Made by a program: the position numbers and the translations under genes. From contig NVWV01000002.1 in NCBI GenBank assembly GCA_002746305.1, positions 293,737 to 357,736 on the forward strand: a stretch of DNA of 64,000 bases, given 5' to 3'. The DNA comes from Bacteroidota bacterium. Its GTDB lineage: Bacteria > Bacteroidota > Bacteroidia > NS11-12g > UBA9320. Below, piece by piece: positions 36,711 through 43,499 of this stretch; positions within the stretch are counted from its first letter, which is position 1, and every line of letters starts with the position of its first letter. The notes beneath the pieces were generated by a model, which worked only from the letters and a program-made list of their open reading frames with translations, was not told the DNA's origin and ran no database searches.

Positions 36711-36819
36711 AACGATCACAAAGTGCTCACGACTGGATAGGTTTTCCAGTCTTGCCGTTGATTGGATCTTTCTTAAAAACTTCGTTTTGCAAACGATCAC
36801 AAAGTGCTCACGACTGGAT
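36711..36819. repeat. 28-bp direct repeat of the tRNA-Leu 3' end (attachment-site-like)
   Basis: Bases 36711-36738 and 36792-36819 are identical over 28 bp. The second copy contains the last 15 bases of the tRNA-Leu gene plus 13 bases beyond it. Copy 1 also keeps a T-arm-like 7-bp hairpin (GACTGGA 36731-36737 / TCCAGTC 36745-36751). The copies lie 81 bp apart, so no island is present between them. Possible origins are a fossil att site, a relic of a tandem tRNA-Leu copy, or slippage. The rest of 36490-36710 has no gene; it contains a 10-bp palindrome TTCGATCGAA at 36677-36686. Confidence 0.7.
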
Positions 36820-36890
36820 TCGAACCAGCACGTCCTAAAGCGGACACCAGCCCCTCAAGCTGGCGTGTCTACCAATTTCACCACGTGAGC
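36805..36890 (-). tRNA. tRNA-Leu (anticodon GAG)
   Basis: The 86-base gene folds as a class II tRNA: acceptor GCTCACG / CGTGAGC, D-arm with GGTAGAC, anticodon stem CCAGC / GCTGG around loop TTGAGGG (GAG), long variable arm TGTCC...GGACG, and T-arm GCTGG-TTCGAAT-CCAGT. The discriminator is A and CCA is not encoded. It stands alone between the signalling cassette and smpB. Confidence 0.95.
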
Positions 36891-36953
36891 AATGAAGGTG
36901 CAAATATAAAGCGGTATTGCAATCTGAACAGTTGAATAAAAGATAATTTTGAA

Positions 36954-37415
36954 TTATACGTACTTCTCTATTTCTCGTTGTACATCCTTGTCTTTTAACG
37001 TCTCTCTTTTATCGTGATATTTCTTACCCCTAGCAATGGAAATTTCTAATTTAGCAAAGCCTTTGGACGAGATAAACACTTCTAACGGAATGATAGTATT
37101 GCCTTGATCTCTTAACTTAATTCTAATTTTTTTAAGTTCCGTTTTTGTAAGGAGAAGAAGTTTATCACGATCCGGATTTTGTTCTACATATCCTGCATTT
37201 TTAAATTCAGAAATACGCATTCCTTTTATTTTTAACACTCCACTATCATCAAAGAAACAATACGCCTCACCGATGCTTACTTTCTTATGTCTAATAGACT
37301 TTATTTCAGGACCAGTAAGTACGATGCCCGCCTCAAATCGCTCATCAAGGGAATATTCAAATGAAGCCCTTCGGTTTCGTGTAATACTGTTATCTCGCTG
37401 TTTCTTTTTAGCCAC
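36954..37415 (-). CDS. smpB: SsrA-binding protein SmpB
   Basis: The 153-residue protein brings tmRNA to stalled ribosomes in trans-translation. Family landmarks: RRASFEYSLDERFEAGIVLTG variant at the N-terminus, EIKSIRHKKVSIGEAY, RDKLLLLTKTELKKI, LEVFISSKGFAKLEISIARG and the charged C-terminal tail KKYHDKRETLKDKDVQ that reads the empty mRNA channel. The start is a GTG at 37415, overlapping the upstream hotdog gene by 8 bp. It is the last gene of a run that also encodes MutS2. No ssrA gene is visible in the window. Confidence 0.96.
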   Translation of the reverse strand: MAKKKQRDNSITRNRRASFEYSLDERFEAGIVLTGPEIKSIRHKKVSIGEAYCFFDDSGVLKIKGMRISEFKNAGYVEQNPDRDKLLLLTKTELKKIRIKLRDQGNTIIPLEVFISSKGFAKLEISIARGKKYHDKRETLKDKDVQREIEKYV

Positions 37416-37806
37416 TATTTGCTATTCTATTTAGAGTTTCAAGTTCATCCTCATCCAATATTTTCTGCCCTGTCTCCACAGTCGCTATAAGTCTGTTTCC
37501 CACCTTAGCGTTTATAGTACAAACAACTTCATTTCTTATAACACTTTTGAGGGTAGCGATAAATCTTATCTCATCTCCAATTTTGGCTGGTGATTTATGA
37601 ATAACATTGACGAATGTTCCTATTCCTTCTTCGTCTACTTCCTTCATATCAATAACAAAAAGTCTGCTTGTCCATTCTGCGTCTCTCGCCAATGCAAATG
37701 TTGAATAGTATGGATGCACCTCTTTACCATTGAATTTTGCTGTATCATTTTTACTTACAGTCTTATAAAACTGCTTGGTATCTCCGTATTTAAATAGTTG
37801 CTTCAT
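37408..37806 (-). CDS. Hotdog-fold thioesterase-like protein
   Basis: From the ATG at 37806 the protein has 132 residues. The central helix region VHPYYSTFALARDAEWTSRL and the strands GTFVNVIHKSPAKIGDEIRFIATLKSV and VVCTINAKVGNRLIATVETGQKIL match the fluoroacetyl-CoA-thioesterase-like (FlK) branch of the hotdog superfamily. The usual acidic and histidine catalytic residues are not clearly placed, so the substrate and even activity are uncertain. It lies between an MtfA-like peptidase gene (31 bp) and smpB (8-bp overlap). Confidence 0.75.
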   Translation of the reverse strand: MKQLFKYGDTKQFYKTVSKNDTAKFNGKEVHPYYSTFALARDAEWTSRLFVIDMKEVDEEGIGTFVNVIHKSPAKIGDEIRFIATLKSVIRNEVVCTINAKVGNRLIATVETGQKILDEDELETLNRIANSG

Positions 37807-37837
37807 TTGAAGTGGAATAATGTGCAAAGTTCTTTAT

Positions 37838-38665
37838 TTAAACCAAACTATAGTCACTATTTCTATTCAAAGGGTTTTGGTTTAGTAACGAAGCTAAGAC
37901 TGTATAAACATCGGGCATAGCTACAGCAAATTTCTGTGGTGTTTCAAAGAAATGTTCAACACATACTGCAAAAAATTCATGATGATTTACATACGCATAC
38001 TTTCTGAGATATGGATGTTGATTATCTTTTGACTTATAATCTTCATAAAAGGCTTTCATTTTTTCAATTCCGGTATTGAGACTAGAATAAAGCCAACGAT
38101 GTTCATAATACTCGTGATCAATTATAAATGCATGTGACCATTCGTGTAACACTAAATTTAGATTATCAGAAGGATTATGAAATCCTTTTACCGTATCAAA
38201 CCAACTCAGTAAAATTGTACCTTTAGCAAAGGTTAGCCCTTTAACATGAACATTCATTAGCTTGGAGAAAAACACCTCTGGATACAGAGCAATACCAAAG
38301 AACTTAGGTAGTGCATACTTATCCAATCCAAATGTCAACTGAATAAGACCACTGATGATTAATACTTTTTTTTCTATCGTTACCACCTGCCCCTCTCTCC
38401 CTACAAATTTCTTTTGCTGGAGTACATGAATCACTCGAGATATAAACTTAATTCGACCTTTTTTAGAGAGTTTCTTGTAATATGGGTTTAGCCCCATATT
38501 AACTCGGTGTACCTTCCATACCTGAGATCTATAGCTTGTCTTAGAAATATAATCAGGGTTACTTTGTGCCTTTCGCTTATAAAAATAAATTATTCCGTAA
38601 AGTCTATAAAAAATGATTGGAGTTAAAAAACTCATCATAATCCAAAACCGAGGAGATCTTAGCAT
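37838..38665 (-). CDS. MtfA-like zinc-dependent peptidase
   Basis: The 275-residue protein has one N-terminal membrane helix (about 8-28) and an MtfA-type domain. The zinc motif is H174-E175-W-S-H178 in LVLHEWSHAF, and the third-ligand region is HHEFFAVCVEHFFETPQ around residue 230. E. coli MtfA is an aminopeptidase that also binds the Mlc repressor. No Mlc-like regulator is present here, so only the peptidase assignment carries over. The start codon overlaps the mutS2 stop as TAATG, so translation is coupled. Confidence 0.85.
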   Translation of the reverse strand: MLRSPRFWIMMSFLTPIIFYRLYGIIYFYKRKAQSNPDYISKTSYRSQVWKVHRVNMGLNPYYKKLSKKGRIKFISRVIHVLQQKKFVGREGQVVTIEKKVLIISGLIQLTFGLDKYALPKFFGIALYPEVFFSKLMNVHVKGLTFAKGTILLSWFDTVKGFHNPSDNLNLVLHEWSHAFIIDHEYYEHRWLYSSLNTGIEKMKAFYEDYKSKDNQHPYLRKYAYVNHHEFFAVCVEHFFETPQKFAVAMPDVYTVLASLLNQNPLNRNSDYSLV

Positions 38666-41007
38666 TATTTCAGTTCTATAATACTAATTCCTTCTCCGCC
38701 CAAATCCACCCGTTCATAGTTGATGCTTTTTATAGCTGGATGTGGTTTCAAATGTCTTCGAATCTCCATTTTGAGAATCCCATTTCCTTTCCCATGCAAC
38801 ACCCTTAAAGATCCTACTCCAAGAATTATAGCAGAGTCAATCCATTCATCTATTTCACTTAAAGCATCATATGTCCTCATTCCACGTACGTCCTTTTCCG
38901 CTTTGAAATACATTTGTTTTGCACTATAAGAAGAGCTGGAAATATATTTTTTTACTGATTTCTCAGTTCTTTTTCCAACTTTTTCAATCTTACTTAGTTT
39001 GGTTTTCGTAATCAATGAACCTACGGACAGAGTTACTTTATCTTTTTTTATCTCAAGAATTTCACCAACTGAAGATGTACTGAGAATCTGGACTTGTTCG
39101 CCTACCTTGAACTCTATGTCTGCTGAAACAGTTGTTTCTGTGTTATTATTTTCTAGTTTCTCACTTAAGATTTCCCTCGCTTTTTGCGTTTTCTTCTTAT
39201 CGGCTTTAGCCTCCTTTATTTCACGAATTGTCCTTTCAATTTCCTTATTAGCTCCTGATATGAGTACCGAAGCTTCTTTTTTTGCCTGAGAAAGTATTTC
39301 TCTCTTCTGACTATCCAATTCCTTTTTTAATTCCTTGTATTCTCGTTCAATTAGATCTGCATGCTCAATTTTTCTGTTTAACTCTGCTTGCTCCGTTTGT
39401 ATAGTCTCCTGATGAGTTTGCACCTCGGCAAGAAGAGCATCTAAATCATATTGCTTCGTATTAGTCAGTTCTTTAGCCCGTTTTATAAGTTTTTTATTTA
39501 ATCCAATATTAGCCGCAACCTCATAAACAAAAGAACTTCCAGGTTGTCCCATTTGTAGTTTGTATAGCGGTATAAGCTTATTTACATCAAAGAGCATGGC
39601 TGCATTGCTAACGCCTTTTAACTTATCTGCTTTGGTTTTAATATTGCTAAAGTGTGTTGTAATAATTCCAAAAGCTCCATTCTTTTGAATCTGTTCAAGA
39701 ATTGCTTCGGCCATTGGACCTCCAAACATTGGATCTGTACCGGTACCTATCTCATCCATGAGAACCAACGTATCTCCATCACAGAAATTAATGATGTGCT
39801 TTGCCGCTTTGAGGTGTGAACTATATGTACTTAAATCAGATTCAATACTCTGATCATCACCAATATCCACAAATATTTTATCGAAAACTCTGAATATACT
39901 TGAAGGTAAACAGCTAACTAGAAATCCTGATTGAAGCATAAATTGTAAGATCCCAACCGTTTTTAAGGCTACAGATTTTCCACCTGCGTTAGGACCTGAG
40001 ATTACAATTAACTTTTGTTCCTCATTAAGGGAATAATCTAAAGGAACTATCTCCTTATGTTCCATTCTTAATCTATCCTGTAGCAATGGATGTTTTGCAC
40101 CAACAACCTCCGTCGAATTAGATATTTCAGGTAAGATGCAGTCCCAATCAATGGCTAATCTGGCTTTTGCTCGGATAAAATCAAATACAGCTAGTTTTAC
40201 TGAGCCTTGTCGAATATCATCAAGATAGATGACGATCTTTCGGGTCAGTTCTCTTAAAATAATTATAACCTCTTGTCTCTTTTTAATTTGAAGTTCAGCA
40301 AGTTCATTATTTAAGCCAACTAGCTCCAAAGGTTCTATATATGATATTTTCCCTGTACCTGATTGATCTATTAAAACTCCCTGTATCTTTCGTTTATGCT
40401 CAGATAGTACAGGTAAAACAACTCTTCCATTCTTTATACCCAGTTCTGTATCTCCTAAAAACCCTTTCTCCTTGGCACTGTTAAATAGTGACTTGGAGCT
40501 TTTAATAATACTCCGTTCAGCCTTTGAGATTGAATTAATTACTTTTTTGAGATTTTCACTCGCAGTGGGTTTAATCTCATTATCAGGTCCTACGACATTA
40601 TCAATATCCTCAATTAGACCGAAATCTATTTGAAGATTATGAAACAATTGAGACAGGTATGGATAAAGGTCGCCCCTTGTTGAATTATAATCCACTACTC
40701 TTTTTATAGCGTGGAGTAAATCCTGAATTTCTTGAATCGTCTCAATTTCATAAAAGAAACCTTCAATTCTGGCAGTTTCCAGATGTAAGTCAAAGTCTAA
40801 TTCCAAAGAAAGTGGTAGTTCACCCTTCTCTAAAATCTGCTTAATCTCAGCAGTCTGATTAAGCCAAAGTGCTACTTGATCTCTGTTCGTACTACATTTT
40901 AATCTATTAAAGTGAGCTAGCCCCTTTTTAGTCTGACAATGAAGCCGTGCAGCCTCAATGACTAAATCAAAACCCAGTTTTTCCGTTATACTCTTAGGGA
41001 ATAACAT
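38665..41007 (-). CDS. mutS2: MutS2 / ribosome-collision ATPase with Smr domain
   Basis: The 780-residue protein has the MutS core and clamp regions, an ABC-type ATPase with Walker A GPNAGGKS (338-345), DDQSIESDLSTYSSHL and Walker B LVLMDEIGTGTDP. A long coiled coil (about 515-620), a KOW/SH3-like segment (VGEQVQILSTSSVGEI) and a C-terminal Smr domain (DVRGMRTYDALSEIDEWI, LHGKGNGILK) follow. MutS2 was named as a recombination suppressor. In Bacillus subtilis it also recognises collided ribosomes and promotes their rescue. The canonical DLRG reads DVRG here, with the acidic residue kept. TAATG overlaps link it to DUF4296 upstream and the peptidase downstream. Confidence 0.95.
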   Translation of the reverse strand: MLFPKSITEKLGFDLVIEAARLHCQTKKGLAHFNRLKCSTNRDQVALWLNQTAEIKQILEKGELPLSLELDFDLHLETARIEGFFYEIETIQEIQDLLHAIKRVVDYNSTRGDLYPYLSQLFHNLQIDFGLIEDIDNVVGPDNEIKPTASENLKKVINSISKAERSIIKSSKSLFNSAKEKGFLGDTELGIKNGRVVLPVLSEHKRKIQGVLIDQSGTGKISYIEPLELVGLNNELAELQIKKRQEVIIILRELTRKIVIYLDDIRQGSVKLAVFDFIRAKARLAIDWDCILPEISNSTEVVGAKHPLLQDRLRMEHKEIVPLDYSLNEEQKLIVISGPNAGGKSVALKTVGILQFMLQSGFLVSCLPSSIFRVFDKIFVDIGDDQSIESDLSTYSSHLKAAKHIINFCDGDTLVLMDEIGTGTDPMFGGPMAEAILEQIQKNGAFGIITTHFSNIKTKADKLKGVSNAAMLFDVNKLIPLYKLQMGQPGSSFVYEVAANIGLNKKLIKRAKELTNTKQYDLDALLAEVQTHQETIQTEQAELNRKIEHADLIEREYKELKKELDSQKREILSQAKKEASVLISGANKEIERTIREIKEAKADKKKTQKAREILSEKLENNNTETTVSADIEFKVGEQVQILSTSSVGEILEIKKDKVTLSVGSLITKTKLSKIEKVGKRTEKSVKKYISSSSYSAKQMYFKAEKDVRGMRTYDALSEIDEWIDSAIILGVGSLRVLHGKGNGILKMEIRRHLKPHPAIKSINYERVDLGGEGISIIELK

Positions 41008-41348
41008 TAATTCTGAGCATTAATATTCTCAGCAACCTCCTCCATAATTTCACCCATCAGCTTTGGATGTAGTGTATACACTTTAAGGCTAGAATCAAAC
41101 ATCTGAGCATTGGTGTTATACTTGTTAAAGACAATGGTGAAATTTGTGTCTCTTATAGCCTTTCTTTCCTTACTGGGTACAGAAAGAGCCTTTTGTGCTG
41201 CATCAAGTATTTGAGCATCTGTGATGATTGCAACCATCTCCTCTTTTGAAAGAATATTCTCTGGTAACTCTTTGGATTCTGAACTGCACGCACAAAGTGC
41301 AGATATAAACCAAAGTAAAAGTATTTTTGTCCTCACGTTATGCCTCAT
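41007..41348 (-). CDS. DUF4296 lipoprotein
   Basis: The product is 113 residues from the ATG at 41348, or 109 from a GTG at 41336. The GTG start leaves a cleaner lipoprotein signal (KILLLWFISALCAC) and avoids overlap with the divergent YggS gene. The body LSKEEMVAIITDAQILDAAQ ... FNKYNTNAQMFDSSLKVYT matches DUF4296, a Bacteroidota-specific family of unknown function. It heads the run mutS2 / peptidase / hotdog / smpB and overlaps mutS2 by one base (TAATG). Confidence 0.8.
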   Translation of the reverse strand: MRHNVRTKILLLWFISALCACSSESKELPENILSKEEMVAIITDAQILDAAQKALSVPSKERKAIRDTNFTIVFNKYNTNAQMFDSSLKVYTLHPKLMGEIMEEVAENINAQN

Positions 41349-41984
41349 TCTATATGCGAAAATATTAAACAAATAGAGCTTGAAATAGGAAATACACAAT
41401 TAGTTGTAGTTTCTAAGTACAGGTCCATTGCAGAATTAGAGAAAGTGTACGAATGTGGTCATAGACATTTTGGTGAAAACAGGGTTCAGGAGCTAGTAGA
41501 AAAGCAAGGAATTTTGCCAAAAGATATTAATTGGCACGCAATCGGACATTTACAAAGTAATAAGGTTAAATACATAGCCCCCTTTGTGTGTTTAATACAT
41601 TCTATCGATAGTATTAAGCTTCTAAAGGTTGTTGATAAGGAGGCAAAGAAAAACAATAGAATTATTCCTTTTTTATTTCAACTACATATTGCTGCAGAAG
41701 AAACAAAATTTGGCTTGTCATCAGATGAATTGGCTAATATTCTCAGTTCCTCAGAGCTAAAAGAGCTGACGAATGTACAATGCAAGGGTGTCATGGGAAT
41801 GGCTACAAATACGCTCGATAGGAAACAAGTTGAAACTGAATTTAAGCATCTTTCTAAAATTTATCTTAAATACAAAGAAGAAAATGATTGGGATACCCTG
41901 TCAATGGGCATGAGTGGGGATTATACCATTGCTACCAACCATGGCAGTACTATGATTCGAATTGGAAGCAAGATATTTAACTAA
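41340..41984 (+). CDS. YggS-family PLP homeostasis protein
   Basis: The 214-residue protein is a fold-type III PLP protein: PLP lysine K26 in LVVVSKYRS, then HFGENRVQELVEK, WHAIGHLQSNKVKYI, HSIDSIKLL, KFGLSSDEL, LSMGMSGDYTIATNHGSTMIRIGSKIF. Family members carry PLP and buffer its level; no enzyme activity is known. The ATG at 41340 lies within the first codons of the divergent DUF4296 ORF, if that uses its ATG. Its 3' end faces the gene remnant at 41989-42070. Confidence 0.93.
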   Translation: MPHSICENIKQIELEIGNTQLVVVSKYRSIAELEKVYECGHRHFGENRVQELVEKQGILPKDINWHAIGHLQSNKVKYIAPFVCLIHSIDSIKLLKVVDKEAKKNNRIIPFLFQLHIAAEETKFGLSSDELANILSSSELKELTNVQCKGVMGMATNTLDRKQVETEFKHLSKIYLKYKEENDWDTLSMGMSGDYTIATNHGSTMIRIGSKIFN

Positions 41985-41988
41985 ATCC

Positions 41989-42070
41989 TCATAAATACTC
42001 ATCTAACTTCTCAGACAATTCAGCTTTTAACCTTCGCGTTATATACGGAATAGCTGTTCCAAAGCTTTCA
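41989..42070 (-). pseudogene. Probable gene remnant: about 27 C-terminal codons ending at the repeat boundary
   Basis: Read leftward from the inner edge of repeat copy 1, the sequence encodes FESFGTAIPYITRRLKAELS then EKLDEYL and a TGA, a coding-like amphipathic tail that ends 5 bp from the convergent YggS stop. There is no start codon in frame; upstream lies the 82-bp repeat, whose frame closes with a stop. It looks like the C-terminus of a gene whose front was lost at the repeat junction. The parent gene is not recognised, and chance is possible given the short length. Confidence 0.35.
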
Positions 42071-42152
42071 AATAAGAAAAGGCCACCTTGCGGTAGCCTT
42101 CTCAATTGACTATGAAAACTCTAAATCTTGGGCTGAACGCCCAAGGTCTTTA
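42071..42152. repeat. 82-bp exact direct repeat, copy 1
   Basis: Identical to 42280-42361 over 82 bases (offset 209). It contains two hairpins: CTTGGGC / GCCCAAG with a 5-base loop, and AAGGCCACC / GGTAGCCTT with a TTGC loop and one mismatch, followed on the minus strand by TTTTCTTATT. The second hairpin (42079-42100) is a leftward intrinsic terminator. Its outer edge is the TAA of an 18-codon mini-ORF. Confidence 0.9.
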
Positions 42153-42206
42153 ATCTATAATGCCTAGCTTAGGCAATGGTGATTTCCTTTTTGTTACAAC
42201 AAACAT
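42150..42206 (-). other. Mini-ORF of 18 codons ending at the repeat's TAA
   Basis: MFVVTKRKSPLPKLGIID reads from an ATG at 42206 to the TAA that forms the last three bases of repeat copy 1, exactly as rpmA ends on the TAA of copy 2. The KRKS stretch recalls the L27 C-terminus (FKRKSNNRS). It may be a relic of a duplicated rpmA end, a leader-type peptide or chance. The remaining bases 42207-42279 hold no other gene. Confidence 0.25.
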
Positions 42207-42279
42207 ATTACATTTTATTGTATGTACAAAGATTAATAGTTAATAATTCTTCAACTATTTGAATGAGACTTCTATAATG

Positions 42280-42361
42280 AATAAGAAAAGGCCACCTTGC
42301 GGTAGCCTTCTCAATTGACTATGAAAACTCTAAATCTTGGGCTGAACGCCCAAGGTCTTTA
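42280..42361. repeat. 82-bp exact direct repeat, copy 2, with the rpmA terminator
   Basis: The second copy begins at the rpmA stop codon (42359-42361) and carries the same two hairpins. The hairpin at 42288-42309 followed by TTTTCTTATT on the minus strand is the natural terminator of the rplU-rpmA operon. TCTATAATG occurs at 42154-42162 and 42271-42279, close to the inner ends of the two copies. Confidence 0.9.
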
Positions 42362-42610
42362 GTTAACAATGTTCACGAATGAACGATTGTTACTTTTTCT
42401 TTTAAATTCTACTTTACCATCAGTAAGTGCAAAAAGTGTATGATCTTTTCCGATACCTACATTTTCACCTGGGTGATGTACTGTACCTCTTTGTCTTACA
42501 ATGATATTACCAGCGATACACTCTTGGCCGCCAAATATTTTAACACCAAGTCGTTTACTTTGCGACTCTCTACCGTTCTTACTACTACCAGCTCCTTTTT
42601 TGTGTGCCAT
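42359..42610 (-). CDS. rpmA: Ribosomal protein L27
   Basis: The 83-residue protein starts [20 protein letters not shown], the standard L27 N-terminus without the cleaved Firmicutes leader. It continues with [20 protein letters not shown] and [19 protein letters not shown]27 reaches the peptidyl-transferase centre of the 50S subunit. It is co-transcribed with rplU, 2 bp downstream of it. Its stop codon is the first triplet of the 82-bp repeat copy 2. Confidence 0.98.
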   Translation of the reverse strand: MAHKKGAGSSKNGRESQSKRLGVKIFGGQECIAGNIIVRQRGTVHHPGENVGIGKDHTLFALTDGKVEFKRKSNNRSFVNIVN

Positions 42611-42612
42611 AT

Positions 42613-42924
42613 CTATCCTTTTATACTTTCTATTTGAATTTGAGTAAGATACTGTCTATGACCGTTTCTTACCTTATACCCTTTTCTTCTTTTCTTTTTG
42701 AAAACAATTACTTTGTCACCTTTAAGATGTTGAAGAACTTTTGCTTTCACTGATGCTCCTTTAATGCTTGGTGCACCAACCTTCACTTTACCAGCGTCAT
42801 CCACCAACATTACATTATCAAAGTTCACTGATTTGCCTTCATCCGCAGCCAATCTATGAACGTACAATTTCTGATCATTTTCAACCTTAAATTGTTTTCC
42901 AGCTATATCTACTATTGCGTACAT
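42613..42924 (-). CDS. rplU: Ribosomal protein L21
   Basis: The ATG at 42924 gives 103 residues: [60 protein letters not shown] and the typical tail [14 protein letters not shown]. An open frame extends 28 codons upstream but lacks similarity. L21 binds 23S rRNA. It leads the rplU-rpmA operon and diverges from rplS. A -7 box TACCTTTG lies 17 bp upstream. Confidence 0.97.
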   Translation of the reverse strand: MYAIVDIAGKQFKVENDQKLYVHRLAADEGKSVNFDNVMLVDDAGKVKVGAPSIKGASVKAKVLQHLKGDKVIVFKKKRRKGYKVRNGHRQYLTQIQIESIKG

Positions 42925-42941
42925 CTTTTTTTTAAGAACTG

Positions 42942-42949
42942 CAAAGGTA
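42942..42949 (-). promoter_or_regulatory. Candidate -7 box for rplU-rpmA
   Basis: The minus strand reads TACCTTTG, an exact TAnnTTTG match, 17 bp from the ATG. A TTGG lies about 18 bp further upstream as a possible -33. The leader would be about 14 bases, too short for a ribosomal-protein leader structure. Confidence 0.5.
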
Positions 42950-43046
42950 AAACTAATTTGCAAAATCCAATATATCACATTTAAAATTTCACTGAAAAAT
43001 TTTAACAATTATTTCTGTAATGTTAACAACGCATTATAGTTTTTGT

Positions 43047-43054
43047 TACTTTTG
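43047..43054 (+). promoter_or_regulatory. Candidate -7 box for rplS
   Basis: TACTTTTG matches TAnnTTTG exactly, 17 bp before the rplS ATG. The -33 region is not well conserved. Together with the rplU box it forms a divergent ribosomal-protein promoter region of 147 bp. Confidence 0.5.
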
Positions 43055-43071
43055 CAGCCACATTTAAAACA

Positions 43072-43413
43072 ATGGACTTAATCAAGCAAATAGAAGCAAG
43101 CCAAATCAGAACAGATACTCCTGAATTTGCAGCAGGTGATAACGTTTCTGTGCATTACAAAATAAGAGAGGGTGAAAAGGAAAGAATCCAAGTATTTCAG
43201 GGCACAGTTCTTCAAAGAAGAAACACTGGATTGGATGAGACATTTACTGTTAGAAAAATAAGTAGCGGTATTGGTGTAGAAAGAATCTTCCCTACAAACT
43301 CCCCTAACATAGATAAGATAATAATTAACCGAAGAGGTAAGGTCAGAAGAGCTCGTATATTCTACCTAAGAGGCCTTTCAGGTAAAAGTGCTCGTATCAA
43401 AGAAAGAAGATAA
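43072..43413 (+). CDS. rplS: Ribosomal protein L19
   Basis: The 113-residue protein has typical L19 motifs: [51 protein letters not shown], and the basic tail [20 protein letters not shown]. It sits at the 30S-50S interface. In many bacteria it follows trmD; here it stands alone, with its own -7 box and a strong terminator 20 bp after the stop. Confidence 0.98.
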   Translation: MDLIKQIEASQIRTDTPEFAAGDNVSVHYKIREGEKERIQVFQGTVLQRRNTGLDETFTVRKISSGIGVERIFPTNSPNIDKIIINRRGKVRRARIFYLRGLSGKSARIKERR

Positions 43414-43433
43414 TCACTTACAATATTTATTAG

Positions 43434-43469
43434 AAAGCCCGTCTTGGTTATACCACGATGGGCTTTTTT
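43434..43469 (+). terminator. Intrinsic terminator of rplS
   Basis: A 14-position stem (AAAGCCCGTCTTGG / CCACGATGGGCTTT) with one mismatch and one G-T pair, a 5-base loop and a run of Ts. Confidence 0.9.
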
Positions 43470-43499
43470 ATTTGCACGCTAGTAAAACATATTTTTAAA

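Noticed and set aside
36711..36790. A second tRNA gene next to tRNA-Leu
   Set aside because: Only the 3' end and a T-arm-like hairpin are present; there is no anticodon arm, D-arm or 5' acceptor strand.
37807..37827. Seven-codon upstream extension of the hotdog gene
   Set aside because: It starts with TTG, while an ATG at 37806 fits the family N-terminus.
42071..42361. CRISPR array
   Set aside because: Only two 82-bp copies with a 127-bp spacer, terminator-like content, and no cas genes.
42925..43008. N-terminal extension of L21
   Set aside because: It lacks L21 similarity and covers the -7 box; the ATG at 42924 gives the standard N-terminus.
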